22,976 nucleotides of DNA from Phoronis australis (GCA_002633005.1 NMRA01000267.1:218277-241252), one strand, 5' to 3'. Shown: positions 1-10,645, counted from the stretch's first letter. Notes: generated by a model not told the origin, from the letters alone. Made by a program: numbers and translations.

Positions 1-246
1 GTAGTCATCATAACTTTTCATAACAACCACCAAATGTGTAACATGACTTCTGCCCATGAACTACTTTTAGAGACTAGGGAGTATGTTATGTCTGCCAATG
101 AATTTCTGCGATTATGAAGTTAATTAAACATGCTAAAGCCGTCAAAAATATTGGCGCCTTCACTTTAGCTTGGTATTCATATTTTCTGAGCCGAAATGGC
201 CACATTAAATTTAATATGTTTAATTTTTTCATTAATACAATTTTAG
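1..246. other. non-coding, intron-like sequence
   Basis: AT-rich with no sustained reading frame. The right end (about 222-246) is T-rich and finishes in TTTTAG, which resembles a 3' splice site on the plus strand. Confidence 0.4.
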
Positions 247-438
247 GAATAAGGAGAGGCTTATGCTGAAGAAGTGGCTTCTGCTGAAGTTGGAGACTTG
301 CCGATTATTAGTAAAGGTTGGGTATGGAAAAGTTCACAAGCAGCAAGAAGATACCCTTCTGGACAACTAAGTGAGGGGGCTAGAGAGGCAGTAAAGTCTA
401 CTCCCCAGAAGATATGTCAAAGAGAATTTGTAGCTTGA
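247..438 (+). CDS. possible 3'-terminal coding exon of an unidentified gene
   Basis: Downstream of a pyrimidine-rich TTTTAG acceptor-like site, one frame stays open from 253 to a TGA at 436-438 (61 codons). It begins Gly-Glu-Ala-Tyr-Ala-Glu-Glu and is first acidic and Ala-rich, then basic and Ser-rich (AARRYPSGQLSEGAREA). If the acceptor is the AG at 245-246, this frame meets TAA at once, so the AG ending at 253 would have to be used. A second frame, open from 248 to TAA at 368, fits the better acceptor. After the TGA the first frame stays open again to about 568. I recognise no family. It could be the last exon of a gene lying to the left, a decayed exon, or chance. The competing frames make it weak. 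Confidence 0.2.
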
Positions 439-2468
439 GGAACGAGTCGGGGGAAAAAGTATTTGCCAAAGATTACTGGCTTATACCACAACAGGTCCAA
501 AGTAATTTCTAGACCACTCTCAGCAAATGTGGGGAAACTGGGACAGAGGAAGTGGAATATGTATTGAAAGAGGCAATCTGTGATTGTCAAGGATGTAGCA
601 TTGTAAAAATTCAAAGGGAGGAAACAGTACAGTGGCTGGACCTGTAAATACTCTGGCTGATCTGCTAAATCCAGTGGGGGCATTATTGTATCGGCAATTT
701 TCAAATAAGATAATGAATAAAATTGTCAAACATTGTTTTATTTTTTATATGTGTGATCTTCCAATAAGTGATTACTTTTAAAAAACCTGTGCAGAATTTG
801 ATTTTTACTCTTCATTTTAAGGAGAATAAATCCATAAACCTGCATTGTCTTGAAATCTTACTCAAACTACAGATTGGGTTGGGGATTGGAATCTTAATAC
901 AACAGAGTCTCTGAACCCGTACCATGAGCAATACANGCCAAGTGAATAATAAATCAATAGCTTTCATTCAAGGAAAAATATGAACAGTTAAAACTGGACA
1001 GTTTTTATACCGCGAAAACATGGCTGCGAAACCGTAAAATATGTTTGAACCTATAACTTTAGAAAAACACAATATTTTGAGGAAATAATTTACCGCTGTT
1101 TATAGATCCCATAGGACTACATATGTGCCAAATTTGGTGAAAATCGGCTGACCCCCACCTTGCCGCTCATGGTTGGTGCTCTCGTGGACTAGTACTTAAT
1201 GCAGTTGAGAAACCACTTAAAATTGTGAGAAGACAATGAAGTTGCATTCGAAAAGACATAAAAAATGAGAGTACATGTCTACGTTTCGTTACATGGCACA
1301 GTAATGCAATTCACGAATCTACAAAAACAAGACCATATCCTCAACAAATTCACAAATCAGTATCACCAGTGCTCAAAACGGTCGAAAATCTCCGCTGGAA
1401 AATAGGAGTGACGGCGTATGTGCACTCGCGTGTGTATACCTGGACTTGGCTTCGTAAAGGATCGTGACCAAAAAAACATCGAAACTCCATGTTTGAATTT
1501 GGCATTCATATTTTACGTTTCTTAAACGTTTTTCCGAGCGCTTTACTCGTAATTCGTAAATTTCACGTCGTCAACGGTTTGGCTACGAGTGTAGCCAGTG
1601 GTCGCCGGGGACATCGTAGTTGTTACGTCTTCTGCAGTGCATTTTAAGTGGACGCTTTTTTGAATTGAAACTTACCAGGTTAAAAGACAATCACTGTCTT
1701 TCATAGTACGCTACAAGAAATTTATACTTAAAAGGAACCATTCTTTTCTCGCAGTTTAAGAGTCAAATCCCCGGCCAGGTTCACAGCCGATGTAACAGAT
1801 GCTGTGCACGTGACTGGCTGACCTACTTTTTTCCATATACGGGACGCAGTGCCACACATAAGAGGATAAACTCGAATCGCCCAATAATCATGGAATTCCA
1901 CAATAAGTTGAAGTATTTCGAGGCATTTATTTTCATTCTAAGTTATTCATTGAATACGTAACCAACATTACACACCACATTTTTTCTCTTAAAGTTTGCT
2001 CTGCATTCTCGCGCATCAATATAAGTCGTTCGGCTGTGCGGATTTTTTTGATATTTTTTCATTCATTCGTTCGAGTTGCAACGGAGCTATGCGAACAAAT
2101 TAAGGAAGTTTGCGCTAAGTTTTATCTGGTTTTCATGTTCAACGACACTGATGGGATTTGTACGGCAGGTCAGTGCTAGAATTTTGTCGGGCTATCATTT
2201 TTTTCGAAGTGTACGTTCTCCGTCGGCTATTTCAAATTGGCTGCTCCGTCGAATATATTGAGTGCCGCTTCAACTTCCGCGTCGGCAACTAGCATTAGGG
2301 GTACGGCAAATCCTTTGAACTTCGGGTGTGGGTTCTTCAATTTCAAAGATTAAGTGCCCATGTACGGGTAGTTAGCGCTGGAATGGATGCAATATTTCTC
2401 GACACTAGTCGTGCGGGGGATTCCGTATGAAGCCACCTTGTCGTCACAGAATAGGAAGGTATTCCCCA
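439..2468. other. long stretch without a supported gene
   Basis: No convincing ORF, RNA gene or tandem repeat. There is an N at 936. Around 1127-1150 lies a stretch typical of dispersed repeats (CCAAATTTGGTGAAAATCGG). From about 1390 onward CpG becomes more frequent than in the first kilobase, which may mean proximity to a promoter. At 1685-1703 there is a trivial hairpin (AAAGACA/TGTCTTT). Confidence 0.4.
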
Positions 2469-2480
2469 AAGATGGCTGCC
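2469..2480 (+). promoter_or_regulatory. YY1-like motif AAGATGGCTGCC
   Basis: Matches the YY1 core AANATGGCNGCC often found just downstream of transcription starts, at the end of a CpG-enriched stretch. Its ATG opens only a ten-codon frame. A match this short can occur by chance. Confidence 0.25.
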
Positions 2481-2654
2481 AGTATTTGCCGATCGTCATT
2501 GTGACATTTATAGTAAAAATAGACGGCAAAAGTTTATAATGTCGAGTTATTTCTTAATATTTAGCGAACTTAAACAATGAATTGTAGGTTTCAATGAAAT
2601 TTATTAATAATAAATGTTAAAATTCTTCGTTTAGCCTTCATTTTCGCCGAGGTT

Positions 2655-2750
2655 GTTTTGGAACAGGCCGTCTTTTTTCTGTCTTGGCCGTGCCGTCCAA
2701 AGCCGTCATTTTTTTAAAAAGGCCGTCCCAAGGACGGCCAGGACGGCCAC
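2655..2750. repeat. GGCCGT-rich cluster with hairpin
   Basis: GCCGTC or its complement GACGGC occurs about eight times in under 100 bp. A perfect 8-bp inverted repeat, GGCCGTCC (2721-2728) and GGACGGCC (2732-2739), with a 3-nt spacer is followed by another GGACGGCC at 2741-2748. The composition contrasts sharply with the AT-rich flanks. It may be a fragment of a mobile element or a degenerate short tandem repeat. Confidence 0.6.
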
Positions 2751-3286
2751 TAAATGAGTCCCTGGAACTGGGTGAAGCAGGACACAGTAAATGGCATTGG
2801 GAGAAAGAACAATTCTTCATGGTGTGTTGAACCTCTGTTTTGTGTAAATTTATTGAGTTTTGTGTTTGCTATGGACGGCTGAAGTGAAGTACTCATGGAA
2901 TTTCTAGTCCGAAGTGTCATTCCTTGTAGTATATTATATATTGTATTGACTATTGTGGACTATCAGAAGCTGAGCCTGAGGACGCCTGTGGAGCGAAGCT
3001 CCCAAAACATCCACATCGGTACATAAATTGAAACACGAGAGTCGATTCAACGAGGCACTAGTTTGATCCAGTGATACCTGATATTGTATGGATAGATACT
3101 CACGTTTTACTGTTAATGCTAACAATCTTAAGACAGCCTCTAACTAAACCAGAAGTTGCCATTTTCCACAATTGTGAGCTTCCAATGTGCTTTAGACCCC
3201 GCAGTATGAATGTGTAACAAGACAATAGCAGATTTACTGCAAAATGTTCCTGTGCAATACTAAAATTGTTAGAAATGCACATGACT
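2751..3286. other. no supported gene
   Basis: Unique-looking, moderately AT-rich sequence. Short open frames of about 60 codons occur on the minus strand, but none has recognisable domains or supporting splice signals. Confidence 0.4.
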
Positions 3287-3362
3287 TCTTCATCGTCATC
3301 ATCATTCTCTTCTTCTTTTCCTCCTCTTATTCTTCTACTTTTTCTGCTTTTTCTCCTTTTAA
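3287..3362 (+). repeat. polypyrimidine (CTT/CTC-rich) tract
   Basis: About 75 bp almost entirely C and T (CTTCTTCATCGTCATCATC, then TTCTCTTCTTC and TTCCTCCTC runs). It is a simple-sequence tract capable of unusual purine/pyrimidine strand asymmetry. Confidence 0.75.
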
Positions 3363-3399
3363 AGAAAGGGCAAATTTCATCATAGTGAAGATTAAGGAA

Positions 3400-4280
3400 G
3401 ACCTCACCCGAAGACGGGCTCAGGCCTCAGTGCCCGCCAGCCGTCGAGATGGCCAATAGGATTTTTCTCGTCGCTCCCCGCGCTGAAGTATGGAGTTGCA
3501 TTTTCACGAAAGACGTCGCTCTAATCGGTTAGCGACTACACGCAGTGTTGACTTACGTAAATGGTGGAGTTGGCTGAGGTATGAAGTTTTCTGGGCACAC
3601 AGGCGTAGCTGTCTGGGTACGCAGTACTGAGGCTGGAACTTAATTTCGCTGGCGCGAGGTCGTGGGTTGACCATCGGGCGGAAATGAATTTTGTTAGTCC
3701 CGGCGAACCGCCTGGGCTAGTCGAGACTAAAAAATATCGTGCGGGGGCGTCATTGCGGTCAAGTGACGACTACAGGCCTTGTCGCGCCACGTGGCAAATC
3801 AGTTCGTTCATCTCAGTATCGGCCATTCTGCGATCCCGCGACTTGGCTGTTCAGCTGATGGCCTCTGGCCCCCGGGCCGACTACTGAGTGGCTCAGTCCA
3901 GTGCCGGCGCCGGGCTTATCGTCGGGGCGGTCCCCCGGTAACTTGGCAGTCGTGTCCCTGCATGTGTACGTGTTCGATTGCCGTGGAACACGTAAGACTA
4001 TCGGCGTCGGAGCGCGCGGAATCCAAGGCCAGCATCGGGGCCGGAACGCGGCCTCCCTACTGGCCAGTAGACTGAAGACACGGCCGGCCGGCTGCGGCCC
4101 TGTGGAAGACATGTGGCCGCGCATACGTTCCCACTGAGGTTGGCGGAGCCGCCGGGACTCAGTGACTTGAGGTTTGCTGACCGGTTGTTCCCCCGGCGAC
4201 GGAAAGCGAGCGTTGAAGCCGCGCATGATTAAGAAGTTTCAGTGGCCTTCGTCGCGAAGGCGAAATGTGTCGATTTCACC
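3400..4280. other. GC- and CpG-rich region, possible promoter/CpG island
   Basis: CG dinucleotides are dense (runs such as GGCGCGAGGTCG, GTCGCGCCACGTGGC, GGAGCGCGCGGAATC), in contrast to nearly all of the rest of the window. Overlapping frames of 70-140 codons are open on both strands here, as expected when AT-rich stop codons are rare, and I do not treat them as genes. A CACGTG E-box lies at about 3788-3793. An 8-bp inverted repeat, GTGTCGAT and ATCGACAC, sits at about 4267-4293. The region could be a promoter, or a GC-rich repeat. Confidence 0.45.
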
Positions 4281-4297
4281 AATCGATCGACACGTTA

Positions 4298-4495
4298 ATG
4301 CGCGTTTTCACCGTTACCCTACTCGTGCCCACTGGTTGCATTCTGCAGAGCTGCAGACAAGTTACTGGGGGCAAAAACCAATTCGACTTCGCCAAACTAC
4401 CCAACTCTCCCCCCCCTCCCCCTCCGATCGCAACCACCACCGCCGCCCCAACAGTCCCCACTAGGCCCCGCCCGTGCTCCAGATGCCCGCCATGA
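4298..4495 (+). CDS. possible small secreted Pro/Thr-rich protein (65 aa)
   Basis: An ATG at 4298 begins a 65-codon frame ending in TGA at 4493-4495. The N-terminus resembles a signal peptide: Met-Arg, then a hydrophobic run (VFTVTLLVPTGCIL), then polar residues. The middle is short and polar. The C-terminal half is low complexity: six consecutive prolines at about residues 38-43, then a Thr/Ala/Pro segment and a Cys-Ser-Arg-Cys-Pro-Pro end. An in-frame ATG at 4265 would add 11 residues and spoil the signal-peptide look. It sits at the right edge of the CpG-rich segment, where a first exon would be expected. The poly-Pro coding DNA is a C-rich run that could give such a frame by chance, and another frame overlaps. 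I recognise no family. Confidence 0.22.
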   Translation: MRVFTVTLLVPTGCILQSCRQVTGGKNQFDFAKLPNSPPPPPPIATTTAAPTVPTRPRPCSRCPP

Positions 4496-4499
4496 TTTG

Positions 4500-4899
4500 T
4501 ATCGAATCTCCAGTCTTTAATTGTAGTGGGACGTATAGGCGCGTGTGGGCGCAGTCAACCATCTTTTGGCATTTGAAAGTAGCGCCTACGCACCGCAAGT
4601 TACGTTCAGTGCTCAAGGTATACGGTGGGCTTTAGGCGCCTACTTGGCCTCTGATTTTACACTGCGAATCTCGCGGGGATGCAGCTATCCGAGAAAGACC
4701 TTAAGTTGAGTACCGGTACTAAACCGGCCGTGAACCAATACGGACTGCCCAATATAGGGCATATGGTGTTACCACTAATGCACTGCCTTGGTTATGCGCC
4801 CACTGACACACTTGGAAGATGTATATATTTGGACCATCGATGAATTTGCTCTATTATATTTTCATTGTATGTTACACCAGGCAATCCAAAATGCGTAGA
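4500..4899. other. no supported gene
   Basis: CpG density falls off across this stretch. A perfect 10-bp palindrome TAGGCGCCTA lies at 4633-4642, with related GGCGC/GCGCC pieces around 4537-4600. No coding frame of note. Confidence 0.4.
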
Positions 4900-4938
4900 A
4901 AAAACAACAACAAGCAAACAAACAAACCAACAAACAAA
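4900..4938 (+). repeat. (CAAA)n microsatellite, imperfect
   Basis: CAA and CAAA units repeat with few interruptions (CAAACAAACAAACC, then CAACAAACAAA). Confidence 0.8.
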
Positions 4939-5526
4939 GGAAATTCTATTTTAATGATTCTTTTACAATTTTCATATATCAAAAGTGGCCACCGGCATTG
5001 TCAACAACTTTTCTTTTGGGCCATCACTTTTAAAACATCATTTTACCAGAAATAATTGAATATAGCTCACAGATGGTTAAAAATAAACATTTCAAGACGC
5101 TCCTGCTCTTATTTGTGAAGATAGAGTCTTCAAAACAGGTAAGGTTTCATACTTCAAGCTCAGTAAATAAATATTTCGGTAACACCGAGTAGGAAATGAC
5201 ACAAAATATGTTGACATGTCTTTGCAAAAGCTACAGACGTTCAATTTGGATTCGAATACGCACTTAAGGACACTAGAATTCATACTAAAGAAAACTGAAA
5301 ATATCAAAACAAATCACAGAACTGTTGTTCAGACATTGAATTTCATGATCTAGCTAATAGCTGGCATTCTCAACACACAATCTAAAGCTCTACCCCCGTG
5401 TCCTGACTGAAGCAATTCTTAAAAATGAATTGTTATCTTTTATCCCTCCCGCGTCGAATCTGTCGAGGGAAATACGACCATGCAAAATAGTTTTCCGTAT
5501 TCACTACTTCAATAGCGACCTCTGAC
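4939..5526. other. no supported gene
   Basis: AT-rich. A 71-codon minus-strand frame (5092-5307) has several cysteines but no recognisable motif or splice context. Confidence 0.4.
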
Positions 5527-5580
5527 CATGCGCGCAACCAGCCTTCAATATGGGGGGGGGGGGGGGGGGGGNCGCGCATG
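5527..5580. repeat. poly-G run flanked by inverted CATGCGCG
   Basis: About 20 consecutive G (5552-5571) followed by an N at 5572. An exact 8-bp inverted repeat brackets the run: CATGCGCG at 5527-5534 and CGCGCATG at 5573-5580. The N and the run length suggest the true number of G was not resolved in the assembly. Confidence 0.7.
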
Positions 5581-6065
5581 CTAACATGGAAAGTTCAAAA
5601 GGTAGGTCAATGTCGACTCGACGTCTTCAGCTGGTTCGACCATCAAACTTTCCGAATGTAATTTAAACTAATACAGCTGAAAGAGTGTAACTAACACTCG
5701 ACATGCAACCAGGCCCTAAACGTAAAATCTGGAACAAAAGTGTTAATTATAAGACACTTTCTCTCAGTTTTCAATTGCTGAATACTATATCATCTGCAAC
5801 TCAGGCGCCGATTCCTAGGAAATTAAAATATCAAAAATTGTTTTTTTTAACTATTTCCAGGATATTTTACAAGTTCACTGCTCAGTTGCCGTTGTTTTTA
5901 TCTTTGCTACCTCTTTTCAAGAAATAAATCGTTTCATTTAAAACTGTTTGTTTTACTAGAGAAAACTTGCAACCTAACGCGAAAGTACATAAATATAGGA
6001 TGTGATCCGCCATGTGAACAGTCTGCCGAAAAATGTAAGAAACTTAGGAATTCGAAGCGCATGGG
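5581..6065. other. no supported gene
   Basis: AT-rich. One 74-codon plus-strand frame starts at an ATG at 5703 but shows no recognisable domain. Confidence 0.4.
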
Positions 6066-6133
6066 ATAAATACAAAACGTTCCGAGAGTGGCGTACATGA
6101 AGTAATATCCCACTCGGTACGTTTTGTGTATAT
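6066..6133. other. imperfect hairpin of pre-miRNA size
   Basis: The arm at 6066-6091 pairs with 6110-6133: ACAAAACGT with ACGTTTTGT, and CCGAG-AGTGG with CCACTCGG through a 2-nt bulge. I count about 22 pairs, two mismatches and one bulge, with an 18-nt loop (6092-6109). Size and shape fit a miRNA precursor, but a short foldback element would look the same. I do not recognise a known miRNA. The strand is undetermined. Confidence 0.35.
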
Positions 6134-7665
6134 ATTTAGCTCAGTTAGACAATGCATCTGACGTCACCAGGCATGGACAATGTATCGTGCTCATTACGCC
6201 ATATATCAGATGTCAATTGCCATATAGTGTTTGATTATACCTTATTTCTGTTTCTGTTGACGAAGGATGTTATTATATCCGAAAATTTCAGTGATCCATT
6301 TTTGTTGTTTTATTTACGTATATTTATTCTATTTTTCGACAAACAAGTATATCCTTTTGAGAATCTCGATCGCCTCTTTTAGTTTCGGATTTATTTTCTA
6401 CGTTGTCTCTTCAAGAAAGCCTTTGAGTGGGATTGGAGATATCACTGATTTAAATTACACGTATTAGCTTGTTTGATACATCATCTGTGGAAATGCATTG
6501 AATCTGTGAAATGTATGAAATTATCTCAGCAGAGACTTAGCATTTTAAATCAAATGAGACTCAACTATTTTTCTGAAGTAGTTGTGTGGATACTACGGCA
6601 TTTCTGACTGAAATCTAGAGTCACTTTTTAAGCCAAGACTATGAACTTGGTCATGGTCTTGCCTCAAAATATCAGTTCTGAGTAAGGAACAATTTGGGAC
6701 CAGGAGCATTCGTTGGCAAGCGGGGGAACAGGTGAGTTGGTGACAACATGGGGAGGATGTCAAACTCTCCTACGCCTATGGTCGGGCAAAGCTATGTCAT
6801 CCTCCCAAATACCTACATCCAGATATGCCGATGCAATTTGAAAACGGTAACAGCTATCGATTAAAAGTCAATGTTTTTGTCAGAACGCAACAAAAAGTAG
6901 CTTCAGCCAGTAAATACAATTGAAACATTAAACAGTGTCATCAGGGGGTCTGTTTCATAAAAAGTGACCAAGACTTAGGCGGAAGTTTGGTCTAACGCTC
7001 CACAACACGACTATTTCTGAAAAGTAATTAAATGTCACTTAAGCATAACTACAAATTATCTGAGAACATATACAAGATTGCTAGTAACTGAGATAATGTC
7101 TACTAATTAATTCTGGACCGTAATGAATTCATTATTACTTTTGTCAGCAATTGCGAAGTGGAAGCGAGAAACCAAATTTCTGTCTTACGTTTCAAGTCAT
7201 TTTCACGAAACAAACCCCTGGTAATTTCTGACTTTCAATTTGTTCCTATAATTACTGTGTCAAGATAATATGCCAGAATATATACCTTTGCACCAGATTA
7301 TGTTCACATTCATTAGTTAGTACACACCCAGTTCCGGCTTGTTATAATCAAGGATGTGCTTATGAGAATGCTCCTTTGGTCGAAATGCTAGATTATCTAA
7401 GTTTATTTGCAAATCTAGAGCACCGTAATTACAGTCAGGCTTTGACAATTTATGGTGAATCATATAACACAAACAACTATAAATGCACCTCCATGAACGT
7501 CTTTTTTCAAACCGTGAATAAAATTCGCAACTTGTCGATTCTGTAACAACGTAATTGTTATTTCATTAATGCATTAACCCGAAAATTTGAAAGGTTACAT
7601 TTACAAATGCAAATTTCTAGATAAAGAGTTCAGGAAAAAGTCACTGTAATTTTCTCCCATTACAG
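6134..7665. other. long stretch without a supported gene
   Basis: AT-rich intergenic or intronic sequence. Short frames at 6152-6382 and 6267-6467 are hydrophobic because of T-richness and show no domain. The right end (7640-7665) becomes a pyrimidine-rich tract ending in TTACAG. Confidence 0.4.
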
Positions 7666-7931
7666 AACCGTCAGTTCCTGACTCCCTCAACATGGGAATG
7701 GAGACTGATTCCTGCGAAAATTATCAGACTCTGCTGATGTTCCTGGACAACAATACCAGACGGCTTTGCAAATTAGAACGAGTTTTCCCAGAAGTTATGG
7801 TTATAATTTCGCGCGTCAAGTACTTTACCTGGAGGACAAATGATGTAGACTACATATATGTGTATTTCTCACATAACTTGGAATGTGTTACGACACGACT
7901 GGTTAATAACATCAAGTACGTAATTTTTTGA
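7666..7931 (+). CDS. candidate coding exon, unidentified
   Basis: Preceded by a good 3' splice-like site (TTTTCTCCCATTACAG, AG at 7664-7665). One frame then runs open to TGA at 7929-7931, with the first codons reading Pro-Ser-Val-Pro-Asp-Ser-Leu-Asn before an ATG at 7692. The first 50 residues look protein-like: mixed charge and amphipathic, with YQTLLMFLDNNTRRLCKLER followed by a hydrophobic VMVII stretch. After about 7820 the frame becomes Tyr/Val-rich and less convincing. A possible donor (CAA then GTACTT) at 7820 would end the exon there with two bases of a codon over. The family is unknown and no partner exon is identified nearby. It could be chance. Confidence 0.3.
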
Positions 7932-7979
7932 TATTACATGGGCGAATCACAAAGTAGTGCAAAGTAGACATCCGTACGC

Positions 7980-8000
7980 CCATAGATTAATAGTCTATGG
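7980..8000. repeat. short palindrome CCATAGA...TCTATGG
   Basis: Perfect 7-bp arms separated by TTAATAG, set between CGTACGC and GTACGCC. It resembles a fragment of a dispersed repeat or a hairpin. Confidence 0.5.
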
Positions 8001-8097
8001 TACGCCTTAGATTTTATCGTCTGCAAAACGCTAGACGCGCGCTAACCAAGCAATGCCGGAATTCCGTGAAGGTAACTAGATTATGATTGACAAATCT

Positions 8098-8244
8098 GCC
8101 TCCCGTTCAGTAACGCTAGGACCTCGCTAAAAAGCAAGACTTCGCGAAATTACGTGAGATATTGCCGTGTATTTTAAATAAGAACACGTAACTTTGACTA
8201 GGTTTTAGCTAGGTCCTAACGTAGGTCCTTGCGTCTACTGAACG
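8098..8244. mobile_element. MITE-like element with terminal inverted repeats
   Basis: The left end reads CGTTCAGTAACGCTAGGACC from 8104. The right end, read on the other strand from 8244, is CGTTCAGTAGACGCAAGGAC, with a second AGGACCTAGCTAAAA further in. The element is therefore about 140 bp with inverted ends of about 20-25 bp. Its left 100 bp recurs at 19513-19612 in the same orientation with roughly 85 percent identity by eye, so it is dispersed. The shared sequence starts a few bases further left (GCCTCCC), so the true end may be at 8098. It encodes nothing. No target-site duplication is obvious. Confidence 0.65.
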
Positions 8245-9257
8245 CACGCCAGGTGTCACAACTGTACGTTCTCCCAGTCAGAAGGACATGCAAACAAACT
8301 TCTTAAACGGACCAAGCCAGCCACCTAGTTGTATGAAAACTATCGTCAAAATATTTAGTATACAGCTTTGGGCCAAGGCTAAAACGGACCCATCTTCGGG
8401 GGTGAATTCCATATTCACGTGCTTTCAAACAGAGACGAATCCCAGCTCAAGAAAAGCGGAGACGAGACTNCAATTCACTAGAAAAGCGCCATCAAGTGGC
8501 AGGAATATGCATCATATTTTGTGCAACAAAAACACCTTTTTTTAAAAAAATGTGCAAGTGTAGACGTGGGAACTTTTTGGAATTTGATTTTTAGTTATAT
8601 TATCTAGCCACATAGAAAAACCTAGGTTGCCCCCCCAAAGTACTCACAAGGGTGAACGCTATGAGATTTGGCCCACCGACTAACTGTCTAGTTGTGCTGT
8701 CTCAAAGTCAATTCAGTGCTCACGCACGGGAAGCCCTGCTGACTGTTGTTTATAAACATTTGTCAAGTTTTAATATTACAGCTACAAAGACTAGTTATTA
8801 ATTAGATTCTAACTTGAAAATTTGTTACGAAGACTGAATGCAATTGTTAAGTTTGAAATAAAACTATTAACAAAAAGTAACTGAGTTTACCTTACATTGC
8901 GCAAGCGTGTTTTTCAAAAGTTGCCTCCTGGTTGAAAGTTTTAGACACGTCGAGTTTTTCGACAAACAGGTCGTTTTTACGGTTCATGTGAGAAAACAAA
9001 TCGGCAAGCCTCGGGATTTTTACGAAATTTCCAAGAGGTTTTGCCCGCCATCTCATAAACCTGAGACGAGTGTAGGATTCTTTATTTACGAAGTTTCCTG
9101 ATAATTTGCATACGAATACTGCGATGCTCAGTAAGCATTTCGAAAAAAATTGAGGTCGATTTTGTACTTATGTAAAATAAAATTCTTTTAAACATTTGAC
9201 ACCGTAACCACACTGCATACAAGTTTAATTCTAGAGTAGAACTATAAGTGGACAGTA
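8245..9257. other. no supported gene
   Basis: Contains an N at 8470. Frames of 64-85 codons (8288-8545, 8907-9101) show no domains. Mostly AT-rich with short homopolymers around 8530. Confidence 0.4.
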
Positions 9258-9301
9258 CAGGGGCGGATCCAGGATTTTGAGTTGGGGGGGGGGCAGGGCA
9301 C
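9258..9301 (+). mobile_element. solo end of a hAT-like non-autonomous element
   Basis: CAGGGGCGGATCCAGGATTT followed by a G-run (about ten G at 9284-9293) matches the kind of terminus seen in hAT-type MITEs in many animal genomes. I cannot find the matching inverted end to the right, so the element is truncated or decayed. A related but full-length element is at 18664-18816. Confidence 0.45.
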
Positions 9302-10034
9302 AGGAATAACCAGAATTCCGCAACCTGCACGCGCCCAGCCTAAAATGTAAGGATGCAAGGGTCTCGAATTTTTGGGTCCGTGGACCTTATTACTAAAAAT
9401 ACGGTAAACGGGGTTTATTCAAGACCTATGCATTGTACATTCGCCACCCGAGCCCCCCTGTGCGCGCGCATATGCTAGTCAGCAATTCGCACCCCGAACT
9501 GCCAAATGGTATCTGGGAGAATTTTAGGGGGGCCATGGCCCCTTTTCCCCCGGAATTTTGTTACTTTAGGTGTATTAGGCTAACCAGATACATGTAGTCC
9601 TATATAGCAAAGCCTTAGTAAAATGAGAAAACGCAAGTTCAATCACGCAAGTGTAAGCCCGTCAAATGATAAGCGAAGCTGCCTTTTCGTGCCATGTTGC
9701 GTCACCGCAAGATCTCAGCACAAACAACAAAAGGTTGTATTGAATAGGGTCTGAACAGAACACCATTGCGTGCGGGTGTTGTTCGCAGCTGTTTGAATTA
9801 AAGGGTGATTCTCATGGTAACGTAGACAAAAGCGAGCCAATACGCCTAACAGTTCGTTACATTTCGCAATTTATGGCACCTAAAGTCGACTCAGAGCGAT
9901 GCTCTTAACATACTGTAGGAACCAAATTTACATGTGTTGCGGTTGAAGATAGGCTTTATGTACTACACGATCATCAAATCCGTCGGCCACTGTACGTTAC
10001 ATACACAGTACAAACACTTCTACGTGGTAGCCGC
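9302..10034. other. no supported gene
   Basis: Mixed composition. A perfect 14-bp palindrome GGGGCCATGGCCCC lies at 9529-9542 and may belong to the decayed element beginning at 9258. A 68-codon frame (9934-10140) runs into the adjacent tandem array and is not credible. Confidence 0.4.
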
Positions 10035-10201
10035 CGGTGCACCGGAAGAGGTCATTTGGTGCAAAGGTCATATAATTTTCAAAATGCTACTCCTTCTTCA
10101 GCTTAAATCTATCTTTTTGAACTTCGGTGCACAGGTGTAAGCCTACAAGGCAGATTGAAAAATTGCTTTTCTAAGTTATCGAGTCATCGAGTAAGATAAA
10201 C

Positions 10202-10214
10202 AGGTCAAAGGTCA
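10202..10214 (+). promoter_or_regulatory. DR1 nuclear-receptor-type site (unit 1)
   Basis: AGGTCA-A-AGGTCA, an exact DR1 consensus of the kind bound by HNF4, RXR and COUP-TF receptors. Binding is inferred. Confidence 0.4.
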
Positions 10215-10632
10215 TTAGGTGCAAACTAAAATTGTGAGCTAGGCACTTCAAATTCACATGTATGATTGGCACATGCAATTCAATTCTAAATTCAAAGTTT
10301 CAGGTCATTTAGTGCAACCATGGGGTCATTAGGTGCATCTTTTTCTGAAAATTTGTCCCTTTCAATCTCCAAGTATTTCGATGTGTCAACAGTTAGACAA
10401 CTGTGATTCTCAGCATTAAACACAATTTTCACAGATTTTGAAATAATTCTCCTAAAGAGGCTTATAATGCACCGGATGGGGTCAATTAATGCAAAGGTCA
10501 TCTAATGTTCAAAATGTTATTTCTCCTACATTTTGAAAGGAATTCTTTTCAATTTCAGCTCATTGGTGTAAACCTACATGCCAATCAAATATTCAACTTG
10601 ACTAAGCAATAGGACCATCCAATCAGAAACAA

Positions 10633-10645
10633 AGGTCAAAGGTCA
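10633..10645 (+). promoter_or_regulatory. DR1 nuclear-receptor-type site (unit 2)
   Basis: Exact AGGTCA-A-AGGTCA, 431 bp after the unit 1 site. Confidence 0.4.

Noticed and set aside
417-704. 95-codon minus-strand open frame
   Set aside because: No recognisable domain and competing plus-strand frames. It is likely chance or a complement of the candidate exon region.
3813-4226. 137-codon minus-strand open frame in the CpG-rich region
   Set aside because: Stops are rare in GC-rich DNA, frames on both strands overlap it, and it has no domain or transmembrane features.
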